From Aequorivita sp. H23M31 (lineage in GTDB: Bacteria; Bacteroidota; Bacteroidia; Flavobacteriales; Flavobacteriaceae), in assembly GCF_004022485.1 (NCBI RefSeq), contig NZ_CP034951.1, forward strand, positions 1,984,001 through 2,048,000: a stretch of DNA of 64,000 nucleotides, read 5' to 3'. The position numbers were made by a program, and so were the translations under genes. This document shows positions 37,989 to 47,472 of this stretch, piece after piece; the first letter of the stretch is position 1, and the number at the start of each line of letters is the position of its first letter. The notes beneath the pieces were generated by a model that searched no databases, was not told where the DNA came from, and worked only from the letters and a program-made list of their open reading frames with translations.

Positions 37989-38978
37989 TTGGCTTTCCAA
38001 ATATATTTTTTCAGAATGTCCTTCTACAATGTGCTTTACAATTGAAAGTCCCAATCCGCTTCCACCCTCCTTTCGCGAACCGCTTTTATCAATCCGATAA
38101 AAACGTTCAAATATCCGTGTTAGATTTTCTTTTGCTATTCCCTCACCATTATCAGTTATTCTAATTAAAATTTTATTCTGAAGCAACTTTTCAATAGTAA
38201 TCTCTGTGGTACCATCCCTTTTCCCGTACTTAATAGAGTTTACCACAAGATTAATTAAAACTTGTTCGATACGGTCCCTATCTCCATTAACCATAATTGG
38301 TTCTTCATATTTTCTGTCGAAGGTGAGGGTAATATTTTTTTTTGCCGCTTTCATTTCCAACAAATCGAGCACATTCTGAATAAGTACCACAATATTAAAA
38401 TCGTCGCGTTTTAAAACAAGACCCCCAGATTCCAATTGGGTTATCATATCAAGATCCTTAATAATATGAATCAGTCTATCCACACCTTTTTCAGCTCCTT
38501 GCAAATATTTTTTAAGAACTTTTTTATCGTGCATCGCGCCATCCAATAAAGTAAGAATATACCCTTGAACTGTAAATAAGGGAGTTTTGAGTTCATGCGA
38601 TATATTTCCCATAAACTCTTTCCTATAATTTTCTTTGATATTTAGGGTTTCAATCTCCAGCTTCTTGTCCTGTGCAAAGCGCTCAACTTCTTGGGTTAAC
38701 ATATCCATATCCGTAGTTATGGGAGCCTGGGCAAGATTATTTTCGTCTAAAAGTTGAACGTCGGAATATATTTTTTTTATCCGCGCATGTATGAATTTTT
38801 CAATTCGAAATTGTAGTATGAAAAACGAAATAATAAAAATAAGGAGAAAAAAAAGAAATAGCCCAAATGATAGGCGATCATTTTGCAGATAAAAAAAACC
38901 TCCCGCTACTATTGTACTGCAAAGGGCAATAAACAGCGAGGAATACAGAGCTAGACTATATTTTTTTAATACTCCCAC
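37941..38978 (-). CDS. Sensor histidine kinase, PhoR-like
   Basis: A 345-residue kinase with two N-terminal transmembrane helices (about residues 8-31 and 36-57) separated by only a few residues, so there is almost no periplasmic sensor domain. The H-box NISHELKTP places the phospho-accepting His at 128. The N-box (LVVNSIKYGK) and G-boxes (ITDNGEGIAKENL, GGSGLGLSIVKHI) are intact. Five bases separate it from its response regulator, which lies upstream in the operon. The short sensor suggests sensing within the membrane or through a partner such as a phosphate transporter. Confidence 0.9.
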   Translation of the reverse strand: MGVLKKYSLALYSSLFIALCSTIVAGGFFYLQNDRLSFGLFLFFLLIFIISFFILQFRIEKFIHARIKKIYSDVQLLDENNLAQAPITTDMDMLTQEVERFAQDKKLEIETLNIKENYRKEFMGNISHELKTPLFTVQGYILTLLDGAMHDKKVLKKYLQGAEKGVDRLIHIIKDLDMITQLESGGLVLKRDDFNIVVLIQNVLDLLEMKAAKKNITLTFDRKYEEPIMVNGDRDRIEQVLINLVVNSIKYGKRDGTTEITIEKLLQNKILIRITDNGEGIAKENLTRIFERFYRIDKSGSRKEGGSGLGLSIVKHIVEGHSEKIYLESQLGIGSEFSFTMENRK

Positions 38979-38983
38979 GATTT

Positions 38984-39664
38984 TTAAACAACAAACTTAT
39001 AACCCACTCCTTTTATTGTTTGGAATTTTTCATCACCAATTTTCTCACGGAGTTTTCTAATATGGACATCTATTGTTCTATCTCCCACTATTACATCAGA
39101 TCCCCATATTTGATTTAATATATCTTCCCGTTTATATACTTTGCCTGGTTGTGATGTCAGCAAAGTGAGCAGTTCAAATTCCTTTTTGGGCAAGGACATC
39201 TCCTCCTGTCCCAAGATAATCTTATACTCTTCCTGTATGATGGTTAGATCTCCAAATTTCAACAATTTCTCAATTTCTGGTTGTTTAAATCTTCTGAGAA
39301 GTCCTTTGACACGCCCCACAAGAACTTTGGGTTTTATGGGTTTGGTGATATAGTCATCCGCGCCGGCATCAAATCCCGCCAATTCCGAATACTCTTCCCC
39401 ACGCGCGGTCAGAAAAGCAATAATAGTCTCCGAAAGTTCAGGAACTTCCCTAATTTTTCGACAGGCTTCCATTCCATTCATTTTTGGCATCATAACATCC
39501 AACAAAATCAACTGGGGTTTTGTTTTTTTTGCTATAGAGATAGCTTCAAGTCCATTTTCCGCAGTCTTTACTTTGTAGCCCTGGGCAGTAAGGTTGTATC
39601 GCACAATTTCAATAATATCTGGTTCATCATCCACTAATAGAATTGTAATATCCTTGTTTTTCAT
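38984..39664 (-). CDS. OmpR/PhoB-family response regulator
   Basis: A 226-residue regulator: receiver domain with acidic pocket VDDEPD, phospho-acceptor Asp56 in LILLDVMMPKMNG and the conserved Thr/Lys positions. A C-terminal winged helix follows (DRTIDVHIRKLREKIG and TIKGVGYKF). It forms a two-component pair with the kinase downstream. The targets cannot be read from the sequence. Confidence 0.93.
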   Translation of the reverse strand: MKNKDITILLVDDEPDIIEIVRYNLTAQGYKVKTAENGLEAISIAKKTKPQLILLDVMMPKMNGMEACRKIREVPELSETIIAFLTARGEEYSELAGFDAGADDYITKPIKPKVLVGRVKGLLRRFKQPEIEKLLKFGDLTIIQEEYKIILGQEEMSLPKKEFELLTLLTSQPGKVYKREDILNQIWGSDVIVGDRTIDVHIRKLREKIGDEKFQTIKGVGYKFVV

Positions 39665-39912
39665 AAATTATTGGTGCGGTTTTTGAACTGTGAAAACAGA
39701 AATCTCCTTAAATTAAAATTATGGCGAATCGCTTAATAAAGGGTAATGATTTTTGCACTTCAAATATACCATTAAATAGTATTGAAGGCTTTTCCGGATA
39801 TTTCAAATTAAGTTAATTCTATCGAAACTATGAAGGAATTCAAAAAAAGGAAACTTTTTCTTTAAAATAAGCACAAATTTCGTATGCACATCTTATAATT
39901 CCATACATTTTG

Positions 39913-39920
39913 TATATTTG
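39913..39920 (+). promoter_or_regulatory. -7 element TATATTTG
   Basis: Exact TAnnTTTG match 25 bases upstream of the ATG of the T9SS type A protein at 39945. Confidence 0.55.
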
Positions 39921-39944
39921 TTTATCGGCTAAAATTAATTTCTT

Positions 39945-40916
39945 ATGAAAAAAATTACCATACTTGCGGCTCTTTTAATAAGCGCCGTTTCTTTCGCACA
40001 AATCGCGGGAACCAGTTTTGAAGAGCCTCAGGCCTTTTCTGGAAAATATACCGATACCGGCGACCCAAATGTAGCACATCCTTTGATTAATAATTCCGGA
40101 CAACCACTTGTTAATTTCGTTTCTACAGGTGGCGAATTGGGGTTTTCTGCTTTTTATGTACCCTATGATACTCCAGATGTGGGATTAACCGATGGTGATT
40201 TTGTAGGGGTTACAGATTTTACCCCCTCCCCAACCGTTTTGTTTACTGATGGCGAAAACGGCTACCAAATGAATGATATTGATGGAAATATGATCGTAGA
40301 ATTTGATCAGGTTGACCTTACTGGAGTTTCAAATCCCACCGTCTCATTGGATTATCTGCTTTCAATAAACAGCACACCCACAAATGGAAACTATGAAGGT
40401 GATGGAACTGTAAATAACGCAGATAACGACAGATTGAGGATTTATATAAAAGATATAACCAATAATACAGAAATAGATCTTTTTAATTCAACGGGCCAAG
40501 ACCTTGACGATTTTGTACCGATGAGCGGAGGAGAATACCAATTACAGTGGCAACAAGCCACAGCTACACTTATACCCAATACTATGGTGAAGCTTGTTAT
40601 TGAAGGAAGGACCAATGCAAGTGCCGAGAACTTCTGGTTTGATAATATTGTTTTTGATGGCGCAGCTGGAGTTAATGACCAAACCAGCGGTCAATTCTCT
40701 GTATATCCAAACCCAGCGAGTTCGGGCTATGTTTATATTAATTCCAAAGTAATGGGCTCTAAAAAGGTGTCTATTTATGATGTGCTTGGAAAACAAGTGA
40801 TAAATACTACAATGAACGGAGATCGTTTGGACATTTCTGCCCTTAATAGTGGAATTTATATTCTTAAGATAGAACAGGGAAAAGCTTCAACTACCAAGAA
40901 ATTAGTTATTGAATAG
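39945..40916 (+). CDS. Secreted protein with T9SS type A sorting domain
   Basis: A 323-residue protein with signal peptide MKKITILAALLISAVSFAQ. The middle is a beta-rich domain, roughly residues 25-245, without known catalytic motifs. It contains the acidic stretch YEGDGTVNNADNDRLRIY, perhaps a calcium-binding loop. The last 75 residues (FSVYPNPASSGYVYI, VSIYDVLGKQV, LNSGIYILKI, KKLVIE) are a type A sorting domain, so the T9SS should export it. It has its own promoter and terminator. Function unknown. Confidence 0.88.
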   Translation: MKKITILAALLISAVSFAQIAGTSFEEPQAFSGKYTDTGDPNVAHPLINNSGQPLVNFVSTGGELGFSAFYVPYDTPDVGLTDGDFVGVTDFTPSPTVLFTDGENGYQMNDIDGNMIVEFDQVDLTGVSNPTVSLDYLLSINSTPTNGNYEGDGTVNNADNDRLRIYIKDITNNTEIDLFNSTGQDLDDFVPMSGGEYQLQWQQATATLIPNTMVKLVIEGRTNASAENFWFDNIVFDGAAGVNDQTSGQFSVYPNPASSGYVYINSKVMGSKKVSIYDVLGKQVINTTMNGDRLDISALNSGIYILKIEQGKASTTKKLVIE

Positions 40917-40939
40917 TTGTGTTTAGTTTTTATAAAACG

Positions 40940-40970
40940 AAAAAACCTCTGCTAAAAACAGAGGTTTTTT
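40940..40970 (+). terminator. Terminator of T9SS type A gene
   Basis: AAAAAACCTCTG / CAGAGGTTTTTT stem with a CTAAAAA loop, 24 bases past the stop. Confidence 0.9.
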
Positions 40971-41062
40971 AATTTTGAAATATTCCAAGTTCGCGAATGC
41001 TTCCTTAGTAGGTAGCTAATCTTTTAATTATTTTTGGAATAATTAAATCCCTTCAAAAATAA

Positions 41063-42037
41063 ATGCTTAGCGACGAAATTTTTAATATCGATTGTCCAAA
41101 GGAATTTCTGCGTCTTGCTATCGAAATATTTCATTTTCAATATGAAAACGTCGAGGTATATCGCACTTTTTGTGATTTGCTAAAATGCGAACCTAAAAAA
41201 GTTAAGACTTTAGAATCAATTCCCTTTCTGCCAATACAGTTTTTTAAAAGCCATCAAATTATTGCCCAAGGAAGGAATCCCGAAATAATATTTACAAGCA
41301 GCGGCACTACCGGCACAATAACCAGCAAACATCTTGTAGCCGATGTGAAAATTTATGAGGAAAGTTTTCTGAAAGGTTTTATACGGGAATATGGCAATAT
41401 TAACGAGTTTGCTATTTTGGCATTGCTCCCGTCCTATCTTGAACGCGAAGGTTCTTCCTTAATTTATATGGTAGAAAGTTTGATTGAGAAAAGCGAAAAT
41501 CCATATAGTGGATTTTACTTATATGAAATGGATGAGTTGGTAAAAAAACTCGATTTCCTTCAACAAAAAAAGCAAAAGACACTTTTAATAGGCGTTTCTT
41601 ACGCTCTTTTGGATTTGATCGAAAATAGAAGAATGAAACTCAAAAATACCATTGTAATGGAAACCGGCGGTATGAAGGGAAAACGGAAGGAAATGATTAA
41701 GCAGGAACTTCACCAAGTATTAAAAGCTGGTTTTGGTGTTCAAGATATTCACAGTGAATATGGAATGACGGAGCTTCTTTCCCAAGCTTACTCCAAAGGA
41801 AACTGTACATTTTCCTGTCCTCCGTGGATGAAGATTTTGACCCGTGACCCAGAAGATCCCAAAACATATATTCACGGAAAAACCGGTGGAATCAATATAA
41901 TAGACCTTGCTAATATTTATTCCTGCTCCTTTATTGCCACACAAGACCTTGGACGTACTGATCCACACGGGGATTTTGAAGTAATGGGACGTTTTGATGC
42001 CAGCGATATCCGTGGATGCAACTTAATGGTTTTATAA
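41063..42037 (+). CDS. LuxE-family acyl-protein synthetase-like protein
   Basis: A 324-residue protein related to LuxE/acyl-protein synthetases of the ANL adenylating group. The phosphate-loop-like motif IIFTSSGTTGT is at residues 73-83, a second motif is METGGMKGKRKEM and a third is HSEYGMTELLSQAYS. LuxE activates fatty acids by adenylation. No luxCD neighbours are present, so bioluminescence is not implied. Such stand-alone genes are common in Bacteroidota, with unknown substrate. Confidence 0.82.
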   Translation: MLSDEIFNIDCPKEFLRLAIEIFHFQYENVEVYRTFCDLLKCEPKKVKTLESIPFLPIQFFKSHQIIAQGRNPEIIFTSSGTTGTITSKHLVADVKIYEESFLKGFIREYGNINEFAILALLPSYLEREGSSLIYMVESLIEKSENPYSGFYLYEMDELVKKLDFLQQKKQKTLLIGVSYALLDLIENRRMKLKNTIVMETGGMKGKRKEMIKQELHQVLKAGFGVQDIHSEYGMTELLSQAYSKGNCTFSCPPWMKILTRDPEDPKTYIHGKTGGINIIDLANIYSCSFIATQDLGRTDPHGDFEVMGRFDASDIRGCNLMVL

Positions 42038-42354
42038 GAAATATTTAACACAAAAGCCCTGAAAATCAGTGTAAGTGATTTGAAGGTGCTACGACCAACC
42101 CATCGTGAGAAAGTGATGATTTTTCATAATTTGGTTGGTTAGTTAAATCCCTGTACAAACTTTGTATGGGGATTTTCTTTTGTTGCTAATCTAAATCTTC
42201 CTCTGATAAATAAAAGTAAACCCATTGCAAATTCAGAAACCCGATTATTCATTTCTATAATTATTCCCTTTTTAGTTTCGTAAAGTGTTCTTATATATTT
42301 CAATTATTTTAATGAGAAGTACTATTTTGCACTATAAAGGGTAACTCTCAATTT
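42038..42354. other. Intergenic region before MscS gene
   Basis: 317 bases without a credible ORF. It holds a terminator at 42145-42176 and AT-rich sequence with a near-consensus -7 region (CTATTTTGC, about 42322-42330) ahead of the MscS gene. Confidence 0.5.
42145..42176 (+). terminator. Probable terminator of LuxE-like gene
   Basis: AAATCCC.TGTACAAA / TTTGTA.GGGGATTT stem followed by TCTTT, about 107 bases past the stop codon. Confidence 0.65.
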
Positions 42355-43278
42355 ATGAAAAAGCATCAATCAGGCTATTGGATAATTATTTATGGAATTG
42401 TTGCAAGTTTATTAATTGCAATATATTATCTGTTTCACTTGGATTACTTCGACTCTTGGGGAAAATATCTTCCTATAATGAAGAAGTTGAGCTTGAGCTT
42501 ATTTCTAATTGCGATAATTTTAATGCTGAGTAAGATTACTGCAAAGATTATCGAAAAGCAAATTCATAATGAGGGAGATAGATATAACTTACTGCGGATT
42601 ACCCGTTTTTTAGCTATAGTATTCATTATAATCATTTTAGCATCATTTTTATTCCAAAATTGGTACACAGCAGCGGCTACTTTTGGATTAATTTCGTTGG
42701 TTTTAGGTTTTGCTTTACAAGCTCCCATCACCTCTTTTATTGCCTGGATCTATTTGGTTTTCCGACGGTCATACTTGGTGGGCGATCGTATCCAAATTAA
42801 AGACTTTCGTGGGGATGTAGTTGAAATAAGTTATCTGGACACTTCCATTTTGGAATGCAGGGGAGATTACCTTGGCAACGACCGTTCCAGTGGCCGAATA
42901 ATCCGATTTCCCAACAGTCTAATATTACGTGAGGAAATAATCAATTATTCAGGACCACAAGTTCCGTTTATCTGGAATGAAACCCCAATCCAAGTGGCAT
43001 TTACGAGTGATTTACCTTTTGTGGAAGATTGTCTTTTAGAAGCATGTTTAAAGGATTTCCAGGAAAAATATCCACAGTTAGCAAAGAATGAACCCACTAT
43101 TTGGGCACCAGCTGTTTATTTTAGAAACAACTCCTACGCCTGGATGGAAGCCGTAATCTCCTATCCTGTGGAACCCATGGACACTACCGGTCGCAGAAAC
43201 AGAATATTAAAATATGCATTGCCACTATTAAATGCCGAACCCCATAAAGTTCAATTTCCTGAAGGAACATTGAGATAG
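42355..43278 (+). CDS. MscS-family mechanosensitive channel
   Basis: A 307-residue protein with N-terminal hydrophobic helices (three or four, to about residue 145), then the MscS beta domain: FALQAPITSFIAWIYLVF, RRSYLVGDRIQI and GDVVEISYLDTSILE. It opens under membrane tension to release solutes during osmotic downshock. Single gene between two terminator-like or intergenic regions. Confidence 0.9.
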   Translation: MKKHQSGYWIIIYGIVASLLIAIYYLFHLDYFDSWGKYLPIMKKLSLSLFLIAIILMLSKITAKIIEKQIHNEGDRYNLLRITRFLAIVFIIIILASFLFQNWYTAAATFGLISLVLGFALQAPITSFIAWIYLVFRRSYLVGDRIQIKDFRGDVVEISYLDTSILECRGDYLGNDRSSGRIIRFPNSLILREEIINYSGPQVPFIWNETPIQVAFTSDLPFVEDCLLEACLKDFQEKYPQLAKNEPTIWAPAVYFRNNSYAWMEAVISYPVEPMDTTGRRNRILKYALPLLNAEPHKVQFPEGTLR

Positions 43279-43355
43279 GAGCGTTTTTGCATTTGGCCCT
43301 TTTAAGAAAAAAACAAACATCTAATCTATTCCGGAATATTGCATAGAAGGTGTAA

Positions 43356-43739
43356 TTAATTTTTTCGTGCTTCTTTTCTAAGACGTCTTTTTTCTTCCTT
43401 TAAGGTCTCTACATGAAAAATGATTGGCAATGAATAATTTTGGCTGACTGCCTTACCATCGCGTATTGCAGGTTCCATTCTTGGAAGTTCTTCGATAATC
43501 CTGATGGCTTCTCTTTCCAACTCTGGATACTCCGCTCTGGCCTTTAAATTTGTTATTTCACCCTTCTCATCTATGGTAAAAATTACAAAAATCTTATGAT
43601 CAGACCCAGGCTTTAATTTTAGCCTTTTGGTAATCTCATTAAATTGATTGTCCCGAGTCAAATCAATATGGGGAGAAGACTGCGCATAATTTTGAGAAAC
43701 AAAACTTATAAAAATAATAGCTATCAAAAATCTCTTCAT
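43356..43739 (-). CDS. Periplasmic TonB C-terminal-domain protein
   Basis: A 127-residue protein with signal peptide MKRFLIAIIFISFVSQNYAQ. It contains a single TonB C-terminal fold: IFVIFTIDEKGEITNLKARA, LEREAIRIIEELPRMEPA and LPIIFHVE. It lacks the membrane anchor and proline-rich linker of a full TonB, so it is not a normal energy transducer. Small secreted TonB-domain proteins are frequent in flavobacteria. Role unknown. Confidence 0.78.
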   Translation of the reverse strand: MKRFLIAIIFISFVSQNYAQSSPHIDLTRDNQFNEITKRLKLKPGSDHKIFVIFTIDEKGEITNLKARAEYPELEREAIRIIEELPRMEPAIRDGKAVSQNYSLPIIFHVETLKEEKRRLRKEARKN

Positions 43740-43815
43740 TTAAATAAGTTTTGTTTCATTAAATGAGGTTTAATTCTATTTAGTTAGGAATTTGAAAGTT
43801 GGCGAACACTACTTA

Positions 43816-45204
43816 TTATTTAGACATTTCTGTAAAAAAGTGATAGAATTGCGGAATGGTTTCAATTCCTTTCAAATAATTCCATATCCCAAAATGCTCA
43901 TTGGGAGAATGGATGGCATCACTATCAAGGCCAAAGCCCATTAAAATTGTTTTGCTTTTCAACTCCTTTTCAAATAGAGCCACAATCGGGATACTTCCAC
44001 CACTTCTTTGTGGAATTGGGGTTTTTCCGAAAGTTTCCTCGTAGGCTTTTTCCGCTGCCTTATAACCTAAACTGTCAATTGGCGTTACATAAGCTTGGCC
44101 ACCATGATGAGGGGTAACTTTTACACGAACTCCTTTTGGAGCTATGCTTTCAAAATGACTTTTAAAAAGTTCGGTTATTTTTTTCCAATCTTGGTTTGGC
44201 ACCAATCGAATGCTTATCTTGGCATAGGCTTGGCTAGCGATTACAGTCTTTGCTCCCTCACCTATATATCCACCCCAAATACCATTTACATCCAATGTTG
44301 GACGAATGGAATTACGTTCGTTCGTGGAGTAGCCTTTCTCTCCATATACCGACTCGATATCCAATGCTTCCTCATAATCTTTTAAACTAAAGGGAGCTTC
44401 AGCCATTTTTTCTCTTTCTTCTTTTGAAAGTTCTTCCACGTCATCATAAAATCCAGGAATGGTAATATGATTATTTTCATCATGAAGAGAGGCAATCATT
44501 TTTGTAAGAATATTTATGGGATTGGCAACGGCGCCACCATAAAGTCCACTATGAAGATCGCGGTTAGGACCGGTTACTTCTACCTCAACATAGCTCAATC
44601 CGCGAAGTCCCGTTGTTATGGAAGGCGTATCTTTTGAAATCATTCCTGTATCGCTGATCAAGATTACATCATTGGCCAATTTCTCCCGATTTCTTTCCAC
44701 GAACCAGCCGAGGCTCACACTCCCAACTTCTTCCTCGCCCTCAATCATAAACTTAACATTGCACGGCAGTTGGTCGGTTTCGGTCATATATTCCAACGCT
44801 TTTACGTGCATATACATTTGCCCCTTATCATCGCAACTTCCCCGAGCAAAAATGGCACCTTCTGGATGCAATTTTGTTTTTTTGATAACAGGTTCAAAGG
44901 GTGGATTATCCCAAAGATTTAATGGGTCTGGTGGCTGCACATCATAATGCCCATAAACAAGAATAGTGGGAAGTTTCTTGTCAATAATCTTTTCGCCATA
45001 TACAATGGGATAACCTGGAGTTTCACATATCTCCACTGTATCGCAACCTGCTTTTATTAATTGCTCTTTAACCGCCTCCGCCGTTTTGATAACGTCATTT
45101 TTATATTTTGAATCGGCACTAATAGAAGGTATTTTCAATAGTTCGATAAGTTCATCCAAGAAACGATCTTTGTTCTTTTCGATATAGGGTCTTGCGCTTT
45201 TCAT
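43816..45204 (-). CDS. M20-family dipeptidase
   Basis: About 462 residues from the internal ATG at 45204 (MKSARPYIEKNKDRFLDEL). The ATG at 45234 would add ten residues not typical of the family. It is a zinc metallopeptidase of family M20: metal-binding YGHYDVQPPDPLNLW, GSCDDKGQMYMH, catalytic EGEEEVGS and the dimerisation-domain SGLYGG. It probably cleaves dipeptides in the cytosol. Confidence 0.92.
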   Translation of the reverse strand: MKSARPYIEKNKDRFLDELIELLKIPSISADSKYKNDVIKTAEAVKEQLIKAGCDTVEICETPGYPIVYGEKIIDKKLPTILVYGHYDVQPPDPLNLWDNPPFEPVIKKTKLHPEGAIFARGSCDDKGQMYMHVKALEYMTETDQLPCNVKFMIEGEEEVGSVSLGWFVERNREKLANDVILISDTGMISKDTPSITTGLRGLSYVEVEVTGPNRDLHSGLYGGAVANPINILTKMIASLHDENNHITIPGFYDDVEELSKEEREKMAEAPFSLKDYEEALDIESVYGEKGYSTNERNSIRPTLDVNGIWGGYIGEGAKTVIASQAYAKISIRLVPNQDWKKITELFKSHFESIAPKGVRVKVTPHHGGQAYVTPIDSLGYKAAEKAYEETFGKTPIPQRSGGSIPIVALFEKELKSKTILMGFGLDSDAIHSPNEHFGIWNYLKGIETIPQFYHFFTEMSK

Positions 45205-45323
45205 ACATTTTTTTTGAGAAATGCTAAGATACAAAATTGGGGAAGAAACACGGGAGAATAATGGGATAGCTAGGGTCTTTAACTTAGTTTTATAAACTTC
45301 TTAAAAATTCTGAAAGCATATTG

Positions 45324-45353
45324 TTTGTAAATAACAATTCTTGTTTATATTTG
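45324..45353 (+). promoter_or_regulatory. Full Bacteroidota promoter of tRNA-Leu
   Basis: TTTG at 45324-45327, an 18-base spacer, and TATATTTG at 45346-45353. Both boxes match the Bacteroidota -33/-7 consensus with good spacing, and the tRNA begins 63 bases downstream. It is the clearest promoter in the window. Confidence 0.8.
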
Positions 45354-45416
45354 CACCCTCCAAACTACCAAAGTTGGAGAACAAGTACGGTTTTTCAAAC
45401 TCTCTTGTTTATTAAA

Positions 45417-45498
45417 GCGGGCGTGGTGGAATTGGTAGACACGCCAGACTTAGGATCTGGTGCCGCGAGGTGTGGGAGTTCGAGTCTCCCCGCCCGCA
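45417..45498 (+). tRNA. tRNA-Leu, anticodon UAG
   Basis: An 82-nt class II tRNA. The acceptor stem GCGGGCG/CGCCCGC is perfect with discriminator A. The anticodon arm CCAGA-CTTAGGA-TCTGG has anticodon TAG. A long variable arm (TGCCGCGAGGTGTG) and the T-loop GTTCGAGTC complete the fold. No CCA is encoded. Confidence 0.96.
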
Positions 45499-46844
45499 CT
45501 GAATAAAAAAGCTGACTTTTACGAGTCGGCTTTTTTTGTTTAATAGTGCCGAAATATCATTGGAGACGAGAAGTGCCGCTTTGAGAGCAGTTGAAATACC
45601 CACATTTTTATCAAAAAAAGTCCCTCCCAGAAGTTCGATTCTCTGAGTTTATCCTGAGCTTTTCGCCGAAGGACCCGCACTGAATAAAAAAGCTGAATTT
45701 TACGAGTCGGCTTTTTTTGTTTAATAGTGCCGAAATATCATTGGAGACGAGAAGTGCCGCTTTGGGAGCAGTTGAAATACCCACATTTTTATCAAAAAAA
45801 TCCCTCCCAGAAGTTCGATTCTCTGAGTTTATCCTGAGCTTTTCGCCGAAGGACCCGCACTGAATAAAAAAGCTGACTTTTACGAGTCGGCTTTTTTTGT
45901 TTAATAGTGCCGAAATATCATTGGAGACGAGAAGTGCCGCTTTGAGAGCAGTTGAAATACCCACATTTTTATCAAAAAAAATCCCTCCCAGAAGTTCGAT
46001 TCTCTGAGTTTATCCTGAGCTTTTCGCCGAAGGACCCAAACGTGAATAAAAAAGCTGACTTTTACGAGTCGGCTTTTTTTGTTCAATAGTGCCGAAATAT
46101 CATTGGAGACGAGAAGTGCCGCTTTGAGAGCAGTTGAAATACCCCACATTTTGATCAAAAAAATCCCTCCCAGAAGTTCGATTCTCTGAGTTTATCCTGA
46201 GCTTTTCGACGAAGGATCCGCACGTAAATAAAAAAGCTGACTTTTACGAGTCGGCTTTTTTTGTTTAATAGTGCCGAAATATCATTGGAGACGAGAAGTG
46301 CCGCTTTGAGAGAAGTTGAAATCCCACATTTTTATCAAAAAAAGTCCCTCCCCAGAAGTTCGATTCTCTGAGTTTATCCTGAGCTTTTCGCCGAAGGACC
46401 CAAACGTGAATAAAAAAGCTGACTTTTACGAGTCGGCTTTTTTTGTTTAATAATGCCGAAATATCATTGGAGACGAGAAGTGCCGCTTTGAGAGCAGTTG
46501 AAATACCCACATTTTTATCAAAAAAAATCCCTCCCAGAAGTTCGATTCTCTGAGTTTATCCTGAGCTTTTCGCCGAAGGACCCAAACGTGAATAAAAAAG
46601 CTGACTTTTAGGAGTCGGCTTTTTTTGTTTAATAGTGCCGAAATATCATTGGAGACGAAAAGTGCCGCTTTGAGAGAGTTGAAATACCCCACATTTTTAT
46701 CAAAAAAAATCCCTCCCAGAAGTTCGATTCTCTGAGTTTATCCTGAGCTTTTCGCCGAAGGACCCGCACTGAATAAAAAAGCTGACTTTTACGAGTCGGC
46801 TTTTTTTGTTTAATAGTGCCGAAATATCATTGGAGACGGGAAGT
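45499..46844 (+). repeat. Eight-copy tandem array downstream of tRNA-Leu (period 180-182 bp)
   Basis: The GAATAAAAAAGCTGAC hairpin recurs starting at 45501, 45682, 45862, 46044, 46226, 46408, 46590 and 46771. Each unit contains, in order: a copy of the tRNA 3' tail (CCCGCACT, decayed to CAAACGT or CGCACGT in several); a terminator hairpin AAAAAAGC.GACT/AGTC.GCTTTTTTT; a spacer TAGTGCCGAAATATCATTGG; and the element GAGTTTATCCTGAGC...GCCGAAGGA. The last unit breaks off near 46844, before sequence resembling another dispersed repeat. Minus-strand frames such as MGISTALKAALLVSND are repeats of this unit, not genes. Confidence 0.9.
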
Positions 46845-46956
46845 TCATTCTGAGCGGAGCAGATGATAGTCTCACGAGGGCCTAGACAACAACAAGTTCT
46901 CCAAAAAAACTAGCTTTTCACTCTAAGAATAATCTTGAAAACCCTCTCGTCTCCCG
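46845..46956. other. Short intergenic stretch after the array
   Basis: Contains CATTCTGAGCGGAGCAGATG, similar to dispersed flavobacterial intergenic repeats, then non-coding sequence up to the stop of the NusG-like gene. Confidence 0.4.
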
Positions 46957-47472
46957 CTATCGTGGACTGAGGTATGACTCAGGAACACAGGCTGTTATAT
47001 AATGCTGGATAGACTCCACTTTAACTAATATCTTTCTTCTCCTATCAGCTTTAAGGACGATACAATCAAATCCCTGAAGTGGCCCATAATTAATTTTCAT
47101 TTCTGTTCCTTGGCAAGGCAAAACGCTTGTTAGGTCTATTTCTGAGATGTCAGCTATATCCAAAATCTGTTTTATCTGAACAATCTCCTTTTCCTGAACA
47201 TGCGCATAATCAGCACCAAACCTGACATATTTAACTACTCCTTCAAGTGAAAGTGCTGTATAGAAATCGATCATAGAGTTTATCCAGACAAAAACATAAT
47301 TCGGAAAGAGGGGTTTTTGGATTTTCTTTTTTCGATCACTCCAAATACTCATAGAGTCTACAAACGGGGAAAACACCTTTATGTTTTTCTCTTCCAAAAG
47401 GAATGCTACCTTTTTCTCATACCTATACCTCACATAAAGCACAAACCATTGAGGATATAAGCAGTTTTTCAT
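46957..47472 (-). CDS. NusG-like specialised antiterminator (UpxY/RfaH type)
   Basis: A 171-residue NusG paralogue. The N-terminal NGN domain includes WFVLYVRYRYEKKVAFLLEEK and PLFPNYVFVWINS. The C-terminal KOW domain includes INYGPLQGFDCIVLKADRRRKILVKV. Such specialised NusG proteins, UpxY in Bacteroides, bind RNA polymerase and let it read through long operons. It is divergent from the eCIS operon and shares the 263-bp intergenic region with it, instead of being the first gene as UpxY usually is. Control of the eCIS operon is therefore an inference from position only. Confidence 0.85.
   Translation of the reverse strand: MKNCLYPQWFVLYVRYRYEKKVAFLLEEKNIKVFSPFVDSMSIWSDRKKKIQKPLFPNYVFVWINSMIDFYTALSLEGVVKYVRFGADYAHVQEKEIVQIKQILDIADISEIDLTSVLPCQGTEMKINYGPLQGFDCIVLKADRRRKILVKVESIQHYITACVPESYLSPR

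Noticed and set aside
41063..42037. Bioluminescence lux gene
   Set aside because: LuxE-like by sequence, but there are no luxA, B, C or D neighbours; stand-alone members are common in Bacteroidota.
43356..43739. Complete TonB energy transducer
   Set aside because: The protein has a cleavable signal peptide and no membrane anchor or proline-rich linker, only the C-terminal fold.
45412..46692. Repeated minus-strand frames encoding MGISTALKAALLVSNDISALLNKK-like peptides
   Set aside because: They are the 180-bp tandem repeat translated and cross the tRNA and terminators; frames differ between copies because of indels.
45499..46844. CRISPR array
   Set aside because: Units are 180-182 bp of near-identical sequence with no short repeat/unique spacer pattern, and no cas genes are nearby.
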